Shown: piece by piece, positions 8,870-18,517 of the stretch
Numbering within the stretch: position 1 is the first letter of the stretch
Layout: each line of letters begins with the position of its first letter
NCBI RefSeq assembly: GCF_022341425.1
Contig: NZ_JABFUC010000005.1
Span: 186,001-250,000 of the forward strand
Origin: Billgrantia campisalis
Lineage (GTDB): Bacteria > Pseudomonadota > Gammaproteobacteria > Pseudomonadales > Halomonadaceae
Length of the DNA stretch: 64,000 nt
Direction: 5' to 3'
Notes under the pieces: model-generated
Databases searched by the model: none
Told to the model about the DNA's origin: nothing
Seen by the model: only the letters and a program-made list of their open reading frames with translations
Made by a program: the position numbers and the translations under genes

Positions 8870-11332
8870 ATGGGCAAGCGACTTTCAGGGATGGCCCTCG
8901 CCGGTCTGATCACCTCCGGCCTGATCCCCCCGGGCCTGGGCGCCGGCGCGCTGCAGGCCGCGGCGCTCGAGCCGATGCCGGCCGAGCGCCTCGACTGGCG
9001 CCCCTGGGGGGACGAGCGCCCGGCGGACGCGCTGTGCCGCGGCGTCTATGTCATGCCCGACTATCGCCTGCCGGCCGCCGACGACCCGCGCCAGGTGCAA
9101 AGCGAATCCGACACCGCCTTCTACGGCGAAGACGGCGAGACGATTCTCGGCGGCGAGGTGATTCTGCGCCGCGGCGACAGCCAGCTGGAGTCGCCGCGCG
9201 TCAGCGTGCCGGCCGCCCGGCAGAGCGCCTTCGCCGAGGGCCCCCTGGCGCTGCGCGACCAGGGGCTGCTGGTGCGCGGGCAGGCCGCCGAGGTCTCGCT
9301 GGTCAGCGACGCCGCGCGCATCGAGTCCGCCCACTACGTGATCCACGACCGCCACCTGCACGGCGAGGCGCTGCAGCTGGCGCGCCTGGAGGATGGGCGT
9401 TTTCGCCTGACCTCGGCCAATTTCACCACCTGCGATCCGGGCCACGAGCAGTGGCGGCTGGTGGGTGGCGACGTGGTACTCGACCGCGAGAGCGGCTTCG
9501 GTACCGCCCGTCATGCGCGGCTCGAGCTGGGGCGGGTGCCGGTCTTCTACTGGCCCTGGGTGCGCTTTCCCATCGACGACCGCCGCCATACCGGCTTCCT
9601 GTGGCCGGAGCTCGGCGTCTCCAGCGGCGCCCTGGATTACGCCCAGCCGTTCTACTGGAACATCGCCCCCCATCAGGATGCGACCATCACGCCGCGCTGG
9701 ATCAGCGACCGCGGCCTGCTGCTGGGCGGTGAGTATCGCTACCTCTTCCCCACCGATGCCGGGCAGATCGAGGGCGCCTACCTGGCCCGCGACGGTGGCG
9801 GCTCCAGCGACGACCCCGAGGCACCCTCGCGGCGCTTCGAAGGGGAGGAGCGCTGGTACCTCGACTACCGGCACGCGGGCCGCTTCGACCCCCGCACCCG
9901 CTACGCGCTGCGCTACGGGGCGGCCAGCGACGGCCGCTACTTCGACGACTTCGGCAGCGCCTTCGGCGACAGCCCGTCGAGCATGCCGCGCCTGGCCCAG
10001 CTCAATTACCACGGCGAGGTCTGGCGGCTGGATGCCCGCGCCCAGGGCTTCCAGCGCCTCGACGACCCACTGCGCGACCGCGACAAGCCCTTCTATCGTC
10101 TGCCCAGCCTCTCCGCCGACGCGCGCTGGTCGCAGCCGGGCGGCCTCTACCAGGAGTGGCGCTCCAACCTGACCTACTTCTGGCGCGACGTGGACGAGAC
10201 AGCGATTCCCCGCGACCGCGAGGCGGCCCTGGGGACGCGCCTGCATCTGTCGCCGGCCACCGGCTGGCGCTTCGAGGAGCGCTGGGGGCACCTGGAGCCG
10301 CGGGTGGAGTGGCTCTACACCGCCTACGACCTGGACTACGGCGAGCGTGACACCGCTCGCGACACCTCGCTCTCCCGGGCACTGCCGGTGAGCAGCCTCG
10401 ATGGTGGGCTGGTCTTCGAGCGCGAGCTGGCGCTTGGCGGGCGCGACTATCGCCAGACCCTGGAGCCGCGCCTCAACTACGCCTACGTGCCGGCCCGGGA
10501 CCAGGCGGAGTTTCCCGATTTCGACACCAGCGAACGCGCCTTCTCCTGGGCGCAGCTGTGGTCGCCGTATCGCTTCTCCGGCGCCGACCGGGTCGGCGAT
10601 CTGAATCGCCTGTCACTCGGCCTCGACTCGCGGCTGCTGGAGGATGAGCGCGGTCGCGAGCGCCTGGCGGTCGGCGTGGGGCAGGCGTTCTACTTCGACG
10701 ACCGCCATATCGACATGGACGGGGACCCGGATGCGCTGCCCACCCCGCCCGAGCAGGGCGGCGACTTCCAGCGCTACTACAACGCCACCCGGGACCGCTC
10801 GCCGCTGGTCGCCCGCGCCGACTGGCGGGTCTCCGAGCGCTGGCGTACCCGCTGGCAGTGGTTCTATGACGATAACTTCGAGCAGACCGAGCGCGCCTCG
10901 CTGGACCTGCAGTATCGCGCCCGCGCCGGCCACGTATTGAACCTGGGCTACCGCTGGGAACTCCAAGGCTTCGACCCGTCGGCAGAGCCCGGTGACGACG
11001 AATTTCGCGACTTCAACCGCGAGGAGTACGACCTGTCGTTCGCCTGGAAGGCCTCGCCGCGGGTCGACGTGATCGGCCGCGCCCTCTACGACCACACCAA
11101 CGACCGCTTCCTCGAGCAGCTGGCGGGTGTGCAGTGGAACGACTGCTGCTATGGTTTGCAGCTGGTCTGGCGCGAGTGGATCGACGACAACGATACTGCC
11201 CGGGTCGACGACGACACCACCGACCGCGGCCTCTTCCTGCGCTTCGTGCTGAAGGGACTGGGCGGCGTGGGCGGCGACGCCGGCGACTACTTCGAACGGG
11301 CCGTGCCGGGCTACCGCGCCACGGCCTTCTGA
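8870..11332 (+). CDS. lptD: LPS-assembly outer membrane protein LptD
   Basis: LptD is the outer-membrane beta-barrel that inserts lipopolysaccharide into the outer leaflet, with LptE. The 820-residue length is normal. A signal peptide (about 1-30), a periplasmic beta-jellyroll (EGETILGGEVILRRGDSQLESPRVSV region, about 80-230), and a C-terminal barrel with alternating aromatic/charged strands up to the final GYRATAF are visible. Conserved cysteines include C58 in ADALCRGVYVMPDY, one near 190 (FTTCDPGHE) and the adjacent pair in WNDCCYGLQLVWR near 765, the set that forms the disulfides of the family. It heads the lptD-surA-pdxA-rsmA-apaG-apaH block. Confidence 0.95.
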   Translation: MGKRLSGMALAGLITSGLIPPGLGAGALQAAALEPMPAERLDWRPWGDERPADALCRGVYVMPDYRLPAADDPRQVQSESDTAFYGEDGETILGGEVILRRGDSQLESPRVSVPAARQSAFAEGPLALRDQGLLVRGQAAEVSLVSDAARIESAHYVIHDRHLHGEALQLARLEDGRFRLTSANFTTCDPGHEQWRLVGGDVVLDRESGFGTARHARLELGRVPVFYWPWVRFPIDDRRHTGFLWPELGVSSGALDYAQPFYWNIAPHQDATITPRWISDRGLLLGGEYRYLFPTDAGQIEGAYLARDGGGSSDDPEAPSRRFEGEERWYLDYRHAGRFDPRTRYALRYGAASDGRYFDDFGSAFGDSPSSMPRLAQLNYHGEVWRLDARAQGFQRLDDPLRDRDKPFYRLPSLSADARWSQPGGLYQEWRSNLTYFWRDVDETAIPRDREAALGTRLHLSPATGWRFEERWGHLEPRVEWLYTAYDLDYGERDTARDTSLSRALPVSSLDGGLVFERELALGGRDYRQTLEPRLNYAYVPARDQAEFPDFDTSERAFSWAQLWSPYRFSGADRVGDLNRLSLGLDSRLLEDERGRERLAVGVGQAFYFDDRHIDMDGDPDALPTPPEQGGDFQRYYNATRDRSPLVARADWRVSERWRTRWQWFYDDNFEQTERASLDLQYRARAGHVLNLGYRWELQGFDPSAEPGDDEFRDFNREEYDLSFAWKASPRVDVIGRALYDHTNDRFLEQLAGVQWNDCCYGLQLVWREWIDDNDTARVDDDTTDRGLFLRFVLKGLGGVGGDAGDYFERAVPGYRATAF

Positions 11333-11382
11333 ACGACCCGCGTGGTCGGCAAACGAGAGACATCATGAGAGGAAAGAACGAC

Positions 11383-12051
11383 ATGCGCACTCCGCGAATC
11401 GCCACCCTGGGCGCCACCCTGGCGCTGGCCCTGTGCCTGGGGGCACTGTCGTTGAGCGCCCAGGCGCAGAGCTTCCAGCCGCTGGAGCGCCAGTCGCTGG
11501 ATCGCATCGTGGCGGTGGTCAACCAGCAGGCGATCATGGAGAGCCAGCTCAGCGATCGCGTGGAGCAGGCGCGCAGCCAACTGACCGGAGAGCAGTTACA
11601 GAACCTGCCGCCGGAGTCGGTGCTGCGCGAGCAGGTGCTCGAGCGCCTGATCGTCGAGGAGATCCAGCTGCAGAAGGCGGCCGAGGCGGGGCTCGCCGTG
11701 GATGACACCCAGCTCAACCGCCAGATGCGCGCCATCGCCGAGGACAACGGCATGAGCCTCGACCAGTTCGCCGATGCCCTGGAGGCCGACGGCCTGACCC
11801 TGGCCTCCGTGCGCGAAGAGATCCGCCGCGAGATGCTGATGCGCGAGCTGCAGCAGCGCCAGGTGGGCAGCCGTATCAACATCAGCGAGCGTGAGGTCGA
11901 GCGCTTCATCGAACAGCAGGGTGGCGCCGTGAGCCGTGACCAGGCGCGCCAGGCGCTGTTCCAGCGCAAGGGCAACGAGGCCCTGGAGGCATGGATCCAG
12001 GAGATCCGCGCCGAGGCCTTCATCGACAACCGCCTCTCCGCCGCGCGCTGA
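11383..12051 (+). CDS. surA: periplasmic chaperone SurA, form without parvulin domains
   Basis: SurA escorts unfolded outer-membrane proteins through the periplasm. The protein has 222 residues, about half the usual ~430. A signal peptide (1-29, ending SAQAQ) leads into the SurA N-domain (LDRIVAVVNQQAIMESQLSDRV to ISEREVERFIEQQG). It then passes directly to the C-terminal helix (SRDQARQALFQRKGNEALEAWIQEIRAEAF). Both PpiC/parvulin domains that normally lie between are absent, with no frameshift or leftover. ATG 11383 gives a typical signal peptide and follows AGAGGAAAG; an ATG six codons upstream is the alternative. Its stop overlaps the pdxA start. The N+C core alone has chaperone activity in E. 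coli, so function is likely kept. Confidence 0.88.
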   Translation: MRTPRIATLGATLALALCLGALSLSAQAQSFQPLERQSLDRIVAVVNQQAIMESQLSDRVEQARSQLTGEQLQNLPPESVLREQVLERLIVEEIQLQKAAEAGLAVDDTQLNRQMRAIAEDNGMSLDQFADALEADGLTLASVREEIRREMLMRELQQRQVGSRINISEREVERFIEQQGGAVSRDQARQALFQRKGNEALEAWIQEIRAEAFIDNRLSAAR

Positions 12052-13118
12052 TGGCCGACGCTGCCCATGGACCAGTGCTGGCCCTGACCACCGGCGAGCC
12101 CGCCGGGGTCGGCCCCGAACTGGCGCTGCGGCTGGCCGCCACCGCGCCGTCGGCGGCGCGGCCGGTGGCGGTGGGCGACCCGGCACTGCTGGCCGAGCGC
12201 GCCGCCATGCTGGGGCTGTCGCTATCGCTGCCCGAATTGGCCCCCGGCGAGCCGGTGCCCGCGGCCCGGGCCGGGGTGCTGCCGGTGTGGCCGGTGGCGC
12301 TGCGCGAGCCGAGCCGCCCCGGCGTGCTGGCCACCGCCAATGCCGACTACGTGCTGGAGACCCTCGACGTGGCGGTGGGCGCCTGTCGCGCCGGCCACGC
12401 CGCCGGCATGATCACCGCGCCGCTGCACAAGGGGGTGATCCTCGACGCCGGCCATGTCGGCTTTACCGGGCATACCGAGTACCTGCGCGACGCCTGCGGC
12501 ATCGACGAGGTGGTGATGATGCTGGCCACCGACCGCGCCCTGCACGCCGCCGAGCCGACCTGGCGGGGTGGCGGGGCGCTGCGGGTGGCGCTGGCCACCA
12601 CCCACCTGCCGCTGCGCGACGTGGCCGACGCCATCCGCGCGCCTAGGCTGGCGCGCACCCTGCGTATCCTGCATGGCGACCTGCGGCGCTGGTTCGCCGT
12701 CGAGCGGCCGCGGATCGCCGTCTGCGGGCTCAACCCCCACGCCGGCGAAGGCGGGCACCTGGGGCGCGAGGAGCTGGAGGTCATCGCGCCCTGCCTTGAC
12801 GCGCTGCGTGGCGAGGGCCTCGACCTTGACGGACCGCTGCCGGCGGATACCCTGTTCACTCCGCGCCACCTGGCCGGTGTCGACGCGGTGCTGGCGATGT
12901 ACCACGACCAGGGGCTGCCGGTGCTCAAGTACGCCGGCTTCGGCCGCGCCGCCAATATCACCCTGGGCCTGCCGTTTCCGCGCACTTCGGTGGATCACGG
13001 CACCGCCCTGGACCTGGCCGGCAGCGGCCGCGCCGACCCCGGCAGCCTGGCCGTGGCCGTGGCCCTGGCCGCCGAGATGACAAGCCGTGGCGACTTAAAG
13101 GCAATGACAACACCGTAA
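12051..13118 (+). CDS. pdxA: 4-hydroxythreonine-4-phosphate dehydrogenase PdxA
   Basis: PdxA oxidises 4-phosphohydroxy-L-threonine in pyridoxal phosphate synthesis, using NAD(P) and a divalent metal. The 355-residue protein starts LALTTGEPAGVGPELALR and carries ITAPLHKG, GFTGHTEYL, CGLNPHAGEGGHLGREE and AMYHDQGLPVLKY with its metal-binding histidines, then GLPFPRTSVDHGTALDLAG. The ATG overlaps the surA stop (TGATG), so it is coupled. The older reading upstream in the surA region is out of use. Confidence 0.96.
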   Translation: MADAAHGPVLALTTGEPAGVGPELALRLAATAPSAARPVAVGDPALLAERAAMLGLSLSLPELAPGEPVPAARAGVLPVWPVALREPSRPGVLATANADYVLETLDVAVGACRAGHAAGMITAPLHKGVILDAGHVGFTGHTEYLRDACGIDEVVMMLATDRALHAAEPTWRGGGALRVALATTHLPLRDVADAIRAPRLARTLRILHGDLRRWFAVERPRIAVCGLNPHAGEGGHLGREELEVIAPCLDALRGEGLDLDGPLPADTLFTPRHLAGVDAVLAMYHDQGLPVLKYAGFGRAANITLGLPFPRTSVDHGTALDLAGSGRADPGSLAVAVALAAEMTSRGDLKAMTTP

Positions 13119-13123
13119 AGGGC

Positions 13124-13219
13124 GCCGGGGGCAGACCGAAGAGGAGGTCCGATTCCAAGGAAGGAATCGGTAGCGTACAGGGACGTATTCACAGCGCCTC
13201 CTCGCAGGTCTGCCCCCGG
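13124..13219. repeat. structured intergenic repeat, copy 3 of 3
   Basis: This copy has a perfect 13-bp outer stem (13125-13137 with 13207-13219), GAGGAGG (13141-13147) with CCTCCTC (13197-13203), a perfect inner hairpin GATTCC-AAGGAA-GGAATC (13151-13168) and TAC-AGGGAC-GTA (13176-13187). It sits between pdxA and rsmA in the otherwise tightly packed block. Confidence 0.88.
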
Positions 13220-13273
13220 GGCAGCCCAGAGCCGGTGGTACAGATGACCCCAGCGATAGAAGGACACCCCTGA

Positions 13274-14086
13274 ATGGCAGCTCGCCCCCCGGTTCACCGG
13301 GCCCGTAAGCGCTTCGGCCAGAACTTCCTGCGCGACCCCGGCATCATCTCGCGCATCGTGCGCGCCATCGCACCCCGCCCCGGCGAGCGCCTGGTGGAGA
13401 TCGGCCCCGGCCAGGGCGCGCTCACCGAGCCGCTGCTGGAGGCCGCCGGCGGCCGCCTCGAGGTGATCGAGCTGGACCGCGACCTGATACCGGGGCTGCG
13501 GGTGCAGTTCTTCAACCACCCCGATTTCGTGATCCACGAGGGCGATGCGCTCAAGTTCGATTTTCGCGCCCTGCGCGGCGAGGGTGAGCCGCTGCGCGTG
13601 GTGGGCAACCTGCCCTACAATATCTCCACGCCGCTGATCGCCCATCTGCTCGAAGCGGGCGACGCCATCGCCGACATGCACTTCATGCTGCAAAAGGAGG
13701 TGGTCGACCGCCTGGCGGCGGCCCCCGGCGGCGCCGACTGGGGGCGGCTGTCGGTGATGGCCCAGTACCGCTGCCGCGTCGATGCGCTGTTCGTGGTGCC
13801 GCCGGAAGCCTTCGTGCCGCGGCCCAAGGTCGACTCCGCCATCGTGCGGCTGACCCCCCACGGCGAGCCGCCGCATCCGGCCGACGACGAGGCGCTGCTG
13901 TTTCGCCTGGTGCGTCAGGCCTTCGGCCAGCGGCGCAAGACGCTGCGCAACAACCTCAAGGGGCTGGTCGAGGGAGATGCGCTCGAAACGCTGGGGATCG
14001 ATCCCTCGCGCCGTCCCCAGACCCTGACGGTGGAGGAGTTCGTACGTATCGCCAACCACCTGGCCGCGATGGAGGCGACCCCATGA
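13274..14086 (+). CDS. rsmA: 16S rRNA (adenine-1518/1519-N6)-dimethyltransferase RsmA (KsgA)
   Basis: RsmA dimethylates A1518 and A1519 in helix 45 of 16S rRNA late in 30S assembly. The 270-residue protein starts [15 protein letters not shown], has the SAM-binding [14 protein letters not shown] (near 40) and the catalytic NLPYNIS motif (near 115), then [12 protein letters not shown]. Its stop overlaps the apaG start (ATGA). A dispersed repeat separates it from pdxA. Confidence 0.97.
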   Translation: MAARPPVHRARKRFGQNFLRDPGIISRIVRAIAPRPGERLVEIGPGQGALTEPLLEAAGGRLEVIELDRDLIPGLRVQFFNHPDFVIHEGDALKFDFRALRGEGEPLRVVGNLPYNISTPLIAHLLEAGDAIADMHFMLQKEVVDRLAAAPGGADWGRLSVMAQYRCRVDALFVVPPEAFVPRPKVDSAIVRLTPHGEPPHPADDEALLFRLVRQAFGQRRKTLRNNLKGLVEGDALETLGIDPSRRPQTLTVEEFVRIANHLAAMEATP

Positions 14087-14478
14087 CCCAGACACCGCAG
14101 TCCCCGACCGATGAGATTCGCGTCGACGTGGAGCCGGCCTTCCGCGAGGAGGAGTCCAGCGCCGACGAGTCCCGCTATGTGTTCAGCTATACGGTGACCA
14201 TCCACAACCACTCGCCGCGCAGCGTGCAGCTGCTGGCCCGCCACTGGAAGATCACCCAGGGCAGCGGCAAGGTGCAGGAGGTGCGCGGCAAGGGGGTGGT
14301 GGGGCAGCAGCCGATGATCGGTCCCGGCCAGACCTTCCGCTACACCAGCCGGGCGATTCTCGACGGGCCGGTGGGCGTGATGGAAGGGGGCTACACCTGC
14401 GTGGATACCGCCAGCCAGCGCCCCTTCGAGGTGGCCGTGGCGCCGTTCCGGCTGGCCGGCCCCAACCAGGTACACTGA
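14083..14478 (+). CDS. apaG: ApaG protein (Co2+/Mg2+ efflux-associated)
   Basis: ApaG is a small beta-sandwich protein found beside apaH in many gammaproteobacteria. Its exact role is unsettled; it has been linked to divalent cation resistance. The 131-residue protein shows the family core [27 protein letters not shown] (given in parts), [18 protein letters not shown] and the end MEGGYTCVD. It is coupled to rsmA by a 4-nt overlap and followed by apaH. Confidence 0.94.
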   Translation: MTQTPQSPTDEIRVDVEPAFREEESSADESRYVFSYTVTIHNHSPRSVQLLARHWKITQGSGKVQEVRGKGVVGQQPMIGPGQTFRYTSRAILDGPVGVMEGGYTCVDTASQRPFEVAVAPFRLAGPNQVH

Positions 14479-14516
14479 CGCGGAGCGTCTGGCGCGCATC
14501 GACACAGGGAGTGGCC

Positions 14517-15344
14517 ATGACCACCTACGCCATCGGCGACCTCCAGGGTTGCCACGCTGAATTCGTCGAACTGCTCGAACGACTCGACTTCGACCCGCGC
14601 CGCGACCGGCTCTGGCTGGCCGGCGACCTGGTCAATCGCGGCCCGGGATCGCTGGCCTGCCTGCGCGAGGTGCGCGCGCTGGGCGAGGCGGCACTGACGG
14701 TGCTCGGCAACCACGACCTGCACCTGCTGGCGGTGGCCCGCGGCGGGGCGGACCTCAACCGCAAGGACACCCTGGACGCCATCCTCACTGCGCCCGACCG
14801 CGAGGCGCTGCTCGACTGGCTGCAGTCGCGACCGCTGCTGGCGCGCCAGGGGGGCGAGAGCGACCGGGACACCGTGATGACCCATGCCGGCCTGCTGCCC
14901 CAGTGGTCGGTGGGCCAGGCCGAGGCGCTGGCCGGCGAGGTGGCGGCGAGGCTCGCCAGCGAGAACAGCGGCGCCTTTCTCGAGCGGATGTACGGCAACC
15001 GACCGGCCTGCTGGCGCGACGACCTGGACGGCATCGAGCGGCTGCGGGCCATCGTCAACGCGCTGACCCGCATGCGCTTCATCGATGCCGATGGCTGCCT
15101 CGACTTCACCGCCAAGGAGGGGCTCGACAGTGCACCCGAGGGCTTCGCGCCCTGGTTCCAGTACCCCCGCGACGACGCGGCCCGGCTGCTGTTCGGCCAC
15201 TGGGCGGCGCTGCAGGGCGGGCTGCCCGGCGCCCGGGTGCGCGCCGAGGCGCTGGATACCGGCTGCGTCTGGGGCGGCAGCCTGACCGCCCTCAACCTCG
15301 ACAGCGGCGAGCGCGTCAGCGTGCCCAGCCGTCTGCACCGCTGA
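14517..15344 (+). CDS. apaH: bis(5'-nucleosyl)-tetraphosphatase (symmetrical) ApaH
   Basis: ApaH splits Ap4A into two ADP and also decaps Np4-capped RNAs. The 275-residue protein has the metallophosphatase motifs [20 protein letters not shown] and GNHDLHLL in the first 70 residues, and HAGLLPQWS further on. AGGGAG (14506-14511) lies 5 nt before ATG 14517; the GTG two codons earlier overlaps that ribosome site and is rejected as start. Confidence 0.95.
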   Translation: MTTYAIGDLQGCHAEFVELLERLDFDPRRDRLWLAGDLVNRGPGSLACLREVRALGEAALTVLGNHDLHLLAVARGGADLNRKDTLDAILTAPDREALLDWLQSRPLLARQGGESDRDTVMTHAGLLPQWSVGQAEALAGEVAARLASENSGAFLERMYGNRPACWRDDLDGIERLRAIVNALTRMRFIDADGCLDFTAKEGLDSAPEGFAPWFQYPRDDAARLLFGHWAALQGGLPGARVRAEALDTGCVWGGSLTALNLDSGERVSVPSRLHR

Positions 15345-15351
15345 GGCCGCC

Positions 15352-16494
15352 ATGGATGATCGTCAAGACCCCTGTGTCGACGGGCTCGAGGTCTACCGGG
15401 TGGGCGGGGCGGTGCGCGACGCCCGTCTCGGCTGGCCGGTCAAGGACACCGACTGGGTGGTGGTGGGTACCACGCCCGAGGCGATGCGCCGGCGCGGCTT
15501 CAAGCCGGTAGGGCGCGACTTCCCGGTGTTCCTGCACCCGGTGACCCACGAGGAGTATGCCCTGGCGCGCACCGAGCGCAAGTCCGGCCACGGCTACACC
15601 GGCTTCGCGGTCCACGCCAGCCCCGAGGTGACCCTGGAGGAGGACCTGGCCCGCCGCGACCTGACCATCAACGCCATGGCCGAGACCCCCGAGGGTGAGC
15701 TGATCGATCCCTATGGCGGCCTGGCTGACCTTCAGGCGCGTCGCCTGCGCCATGTCTCGCCGGCCTTCGTCGAGGACCCGCTGCGGGTGCTGCGCACCGC
15801 GCGCTTCCTGGCCCGCTACGCTGAGCTGGGCTTCGTGATCGCCGAGGAGACCCGGACGCTGATGGGCGAGCTGGCCGACAGCGGCGAGCTCGCCTATCTG
15901 GTGGCCGAGCGGGTGTGGACCGAGACCGAGAAGGCGCTGGGGGAGCCCTGCCCGGCGGTCTACTTCCGCACCCTGGCGGAGTGCGGCGCCCTGGCCGCGC
16001 TGCTGCCCGAGCTGGCGGGCGACGACGAAGCCCTGGCGGCGGCGCTGGCGCGGCTCGAGCGACTGCCGGCGGCGCTGCCCGAGGGGCAGCGCCGGCGCTG
16101 GCGCTGGGCGCGGCTGGTGGAACACCTCGACGAGGCGGAGCGGGCGGCCATCGCCGAGCGGCTGCGGCTGCCGCGGGCCTATGCCGACCTGGGGCGCCAG
16201 GCGGCGCTGACCCGGCGGCTGTGGCAGCACCCGGCACCCGGGGTCGACGCCGTGCAGGCCTGGCTGGATGGCGTCGACGCCTGGCGGCGCAGTGAGCGGA
16301 TGTCGGCACTGCTGGCGCTGCTGGCGCTGGAGGCGCCGGGGCTGGCCCCGGCCGCGGCGCGCGGCTGGCGGGCCGCGGCGGCGCTAGAGCCCAAGGCGCT
16401 GCTTGCCGAAGGGTTTCACGGCCGCGCCCTGGGGGAGGAGCTGACCCGGCGGCGCCGGGCCGAGCTGGCCGCGGCACTCGCCGAGCCGGAGTGA
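15352..16494 (+). CDS. cca: CCA tRNA nucleotidyltransferase, HD-less form
   Basis: The enzyme adds or repairs the 3' CCA end of tRNA without a template. The 380-residue protein has the class II head: [23 protein letters not shown] with the catalytic DxD-type carboxylates, then [28 protein letters not shown] and [15 protein letters not shown]. The C-terminal half is Ala/Leu/Arg-rich and I find no HD phosphohydrolase motif (no paired HD with the surrounding family residues), which the E. coli enzyme has at its C-terminus. The 2',3'-cyclic phosphodiesterase and phosphatase activities of that domain are thus probably missing. It starts 7 bp after apaH. Confidence 0.9.
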   Translation: MDDRQDPCVDGLEVYRVGGAVRDARLGWPVKDTDWVVVGTTPEAMRRRGFKPVGRDFPVFLHPVTHEEYALARTERKSGHGYTGFAVHASPEVTLEEDLARRDLTINAMAETPEGELIDPYGGLADLQARRLRHVSPAFVEDPLRVLRTARFLARYAELGFVIAEETRTLMGELADSGELAYLVAERVWTETEKALGEPCPAVYFRTLAECGALAALLPELAGDDEALAAALARLERLPAALPEGQRRRWRWARLVEHLDEAERAAIAERLRLPRAYADLGRQAALTRRLWQHPAPGVDAVQAWLDGVDAWRRSERMSALLALLALEAPGLAPAAARGWRAAAALEPKALLAEGFHGRALGEELTRRRRAELAAALAEPE

Positions 16495-16498
16495 ACGC

Positions 16499-17428
16499 TC
16501 AGCCGTCGGCGTTGATCCGGGCGATGATCTCCTTGAGCCGCTCTTCCGCCTGGTCGTTGGCGATCTGGCAGGTGCCGGCGTTGCGGTGGCCGCCGCCGCC
16601 GTAGGCCAGGCACAGCTCGCCGACATTGGTGCGGCTGGAGCGGTCGAGGATCGACTTGCCGATGGCGAAGACGGTGTTCTGCTTCTTCAGGCCCCACAGC
16701 ACGTGAAGGGAGATATTGCACGCCGGGTAGAGCGCATAGATCACGAAACGGTTGGTGGCGAAGATCGTCTCCTCGTCGCGCAGATCGAGCACCACCAGGT
16801 TGCCGTGGACCGTGGCGCAGCGGCGGATCTGTTCCCGCGCCTTGTCATAGTGTTCCTGATAGAGTTCGACCCGCTCGCGGACATCGGGCAGATCGAGGAT
16901 CTCCTCGATGCTGTGCTCCCGACAGTAGTCGATCAGCTTCATCATCAGCTGGTAGTTGGAGATGCGGAAGTCGCGGAAGCGGCCGAGCCCGGTCCGCGCA
17001 TCCATGATGAAGTTGAGCAGCACCCAGCCCTGGGGGTCGAGGATCTCGTCCTTGGTGAACTGGGCGGCATCGCCCTTGTCGACCGCCTCCATCATGTCGT
17101 CCCAGCGCGCCGGGAAGGCGTCGTGGCCGCCGTAGTGGCGCCACAGCACGCGGGCGGCGGAGGGGGCGTCGGGGTCGATGATATGGTTGTCGGCCCGCTG
17201 CTCGTTGCGCAGCGTCTCGCTGAGGTGGTGGTCGAAGGCGAGGTGGCAGCCGGGCACATAGGGAAGGTTGGTGGTGATGTCCTGTTCGCCGATGGCGACC
17301 TTGCCGTCCTGCATGTCCTTGGGGTGGACGAAGAGGATGTCGTCGATCATGTCCAGGTGCTTGAGCAGGGCACCACAGACCAGGCCGTCGAAGTCGCTGC
17401 GCGTCACCAGACGAAATTTGGCTGTCAT
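16499..17428 (-). CDS. DHH-family phosphoesterase
   Basis: The 309-residue protein belongs to the DHH/DHHA1 superfamily, which includes exopolyphosphatases, oligoribonucleases and c-di-AMP or pApA hydrolases. DFDG (near residue 13) and DHHLSET (near 67) provide metal ligands, and GGGGHRNAGTCQI near 290 is the DHHA1 substrate-binding end. AAGGAG precedes ATG 17428; the longer frame upstream overlaps folK on the same strand and is not coding. It is convergent with cca, their stops being about 4 bp apart. Annotation as exopolyphosphatase-like is common for this group, but the substrate is not shown by sequence. Confidence 0.85.
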   Translation of the reverse strand: MTAKFRLVTRSDFDGLVCGALLKHLDMIDDILFVHPKDMQDGKVAIGEQDITTNLPYVPGCHLAFDHHLSETLRNEQRADNHIIDPDAPSAARVLWRHYGGHDAFPARWDDMMEAVDKGDAAQFTKDEILDPQGWVLLNFIMDARTGLGRFRDFRISNYQLMMKLIDYCREHSIEEILDLPDVRERVELYQEHYDKAREQIRRCATVHGNLVVLDLRDEETIFATNRFVIYALYPACNISLHVLWGLKKQNTVFAIGKSILDRSSRTNVGELCLAYGGGGHRNAGTCQIANDQAEERLKEIIARINADG

Positions 17429-17465
17429 GTCTTCTCCTTGTTGATTCAGCGGGCCAGCCGAGAGT

Positions 17466-17987
17466 CTACCCCATTGTGCGGCCTTGCCAGACAAAATCCA
17501 CCGGCCATAGGCGCTGGCCGGTGGCGTCGAAATCGGCCCGGAGATCGGCCCAGAGGTCGCCGTAGACCCTGCCGCTGAGCGGATGCGGGGTGTCCGGCAG
17601 CAGCTCGGCCAGTGGCTGCAGCACGAAGGCGTGCTGCGTGATTTCGTCGCGGGGCAGAGGCACGCCGTCATGCACGCCGGTCAGCCCGCCCACCGTGAGC
17701 AGGTCGATATCCAGGGTACGGGGGCTGAACTTGGGGCTATCCGGGCGGCGGCCGTTGGCCAGTTCCAGGCGCTTGCACCAGGCCTGCAGCTCGCCCACCG
17801 TCCAGCGGGACTCGAACAGCACCACCAGGTTGTAGAAGTTGCGGCCATCCTCGAAGCCGACGGGCTCGCTCTCTAAGACCCGTGAAACCCTGAGCGTGCC
17901 GAATTCGGCGTGCAGGGCGTCCAGGCAGCGGCGAATATGCCGCTCACGGTCGATGTTGCTGCCGATGCTGACGCTGACGAGTGCCAT
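17466..17987 (-). CDS. folK: 6-hydroxymethyldihydropterin pyrophosphokinase FolK
   Basis: FolK transfers pyrophosphate from ATP to 6-hydroxymethyl-7,8-dihydropterin in folate synthesis. The 173-residue protein shows SIGSNIDRERHIRRCLD at the start, FYNLVV, and the signature SPRTLDIDLL with the metal-binding Asp pair near residue 95. Its start overlaps the stop of folB by 4 nt (ATGA), forming a folB-folK unit of consecutive pathway steps. Confidence 0.94.
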   Translation of the reverse strand: MALVSVSIGSNIDRERHIRRCLDALHAEFGTLRVSRVLESEPVGFEDGRNFYNLVVLFESRWTVGELQAWCKRLELANGRRPDSPKFSPRTLDIDLLTVGGLTGVHDGVPLPRDEITQHAFVLQPLAELLPDTPHPLSGRVYGDLWADLRADFDATGQRLWPVDFVWQGRTMG

Positions 17988-18352
17988 CAGGGGCTCCCGG
18001 GGGGCGTGCCGCGCTCGATGCGCACGCCCACCGCAGCGGCGGCGGGTACGGCACCCGGCTTGCGTACGGTCAGGCGCAGCCAGGCGATGCCGAACTCCTC
18101 GCGCAGGGTGGCGGCCAGCCGTTCGGCGAAGGTCTCCACCAGGGCCACATCGTGGTCGGCGGCAAAGCGGTTGATGCGCTCGCAGACGGCGGCGTAGTCG
18201 AGGGTCTGGGCGATGTCGTCCTCGGCGGCGGCGGGGCGAATGTCGGTGGCCAGCTCCAGGTCGAGCAGCAGGCGCTGGGAGATGGTACGCTCCCAGGCAT
18301 AGACGCCGATCACGGTGTCCACGCCGAGCGACTCGATCAGTACAAGGTCCAT
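17987..18352 (-). CDS. folB: dihydroneopterin aldolase FolB
   Basis: FolB cleaves dihydroneopterin to 6-hydroxymethyldihydropterin and glycolaldehyde, feeding FolK. The 121-residue protein begins MDLVLIESLGVDTVIGVYAWER with the substrate-binding VxxxIGVY/W region, DYAAVCERI and VETFAERLA, all family positions, and KPGAVPAAAAVGVRIER at the end. A far longer overlapping frame runs upstream antisense to plsY and is discarded. It is divergent from plsY, with 165 bp between. Confidence 0.94.
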   Translation of the reverse strand: MDLVLIESLGVDTVIGVYAWERTISQRLLLDLELATDIRPAAAEDDIAQTLDYAAVCERINRFAADHDVALVETFAERLAATLREEFGIAWLRLTVRKPGAVPAAAAVGVRIERGTPPGSP

Positions 18353-18517
18353 TGCGGGCTCCCCCGACCGGCTAGTGGTGGCGGATGCGCGGCATCCACA
18401 ACTGCAGGCGCCCGATTGTACGTGAGCCGGTCGGGGGATGACAGCGGCCGCACGGCACCGGTGGGGCATTTGGCCAGCGGGTGTCGGCGATAGGCATGCA
18501 CGGGGGGCGAGTAGCGG

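Noticed and set aside
11134..11382. N-terminal extension of the surA frame into lptD
   Set aside because: It overlaps lptD out of frame and lacks a signal peptide; ATG 11383 gives a normal signal peptide.
11134..12051. SurA shortened by a frameshift or a broken gene
   Set aside because: The N- and C-terminal parts are in one open frame and the C-terminal helix is complete, so no frameshift is needed to explain the length.
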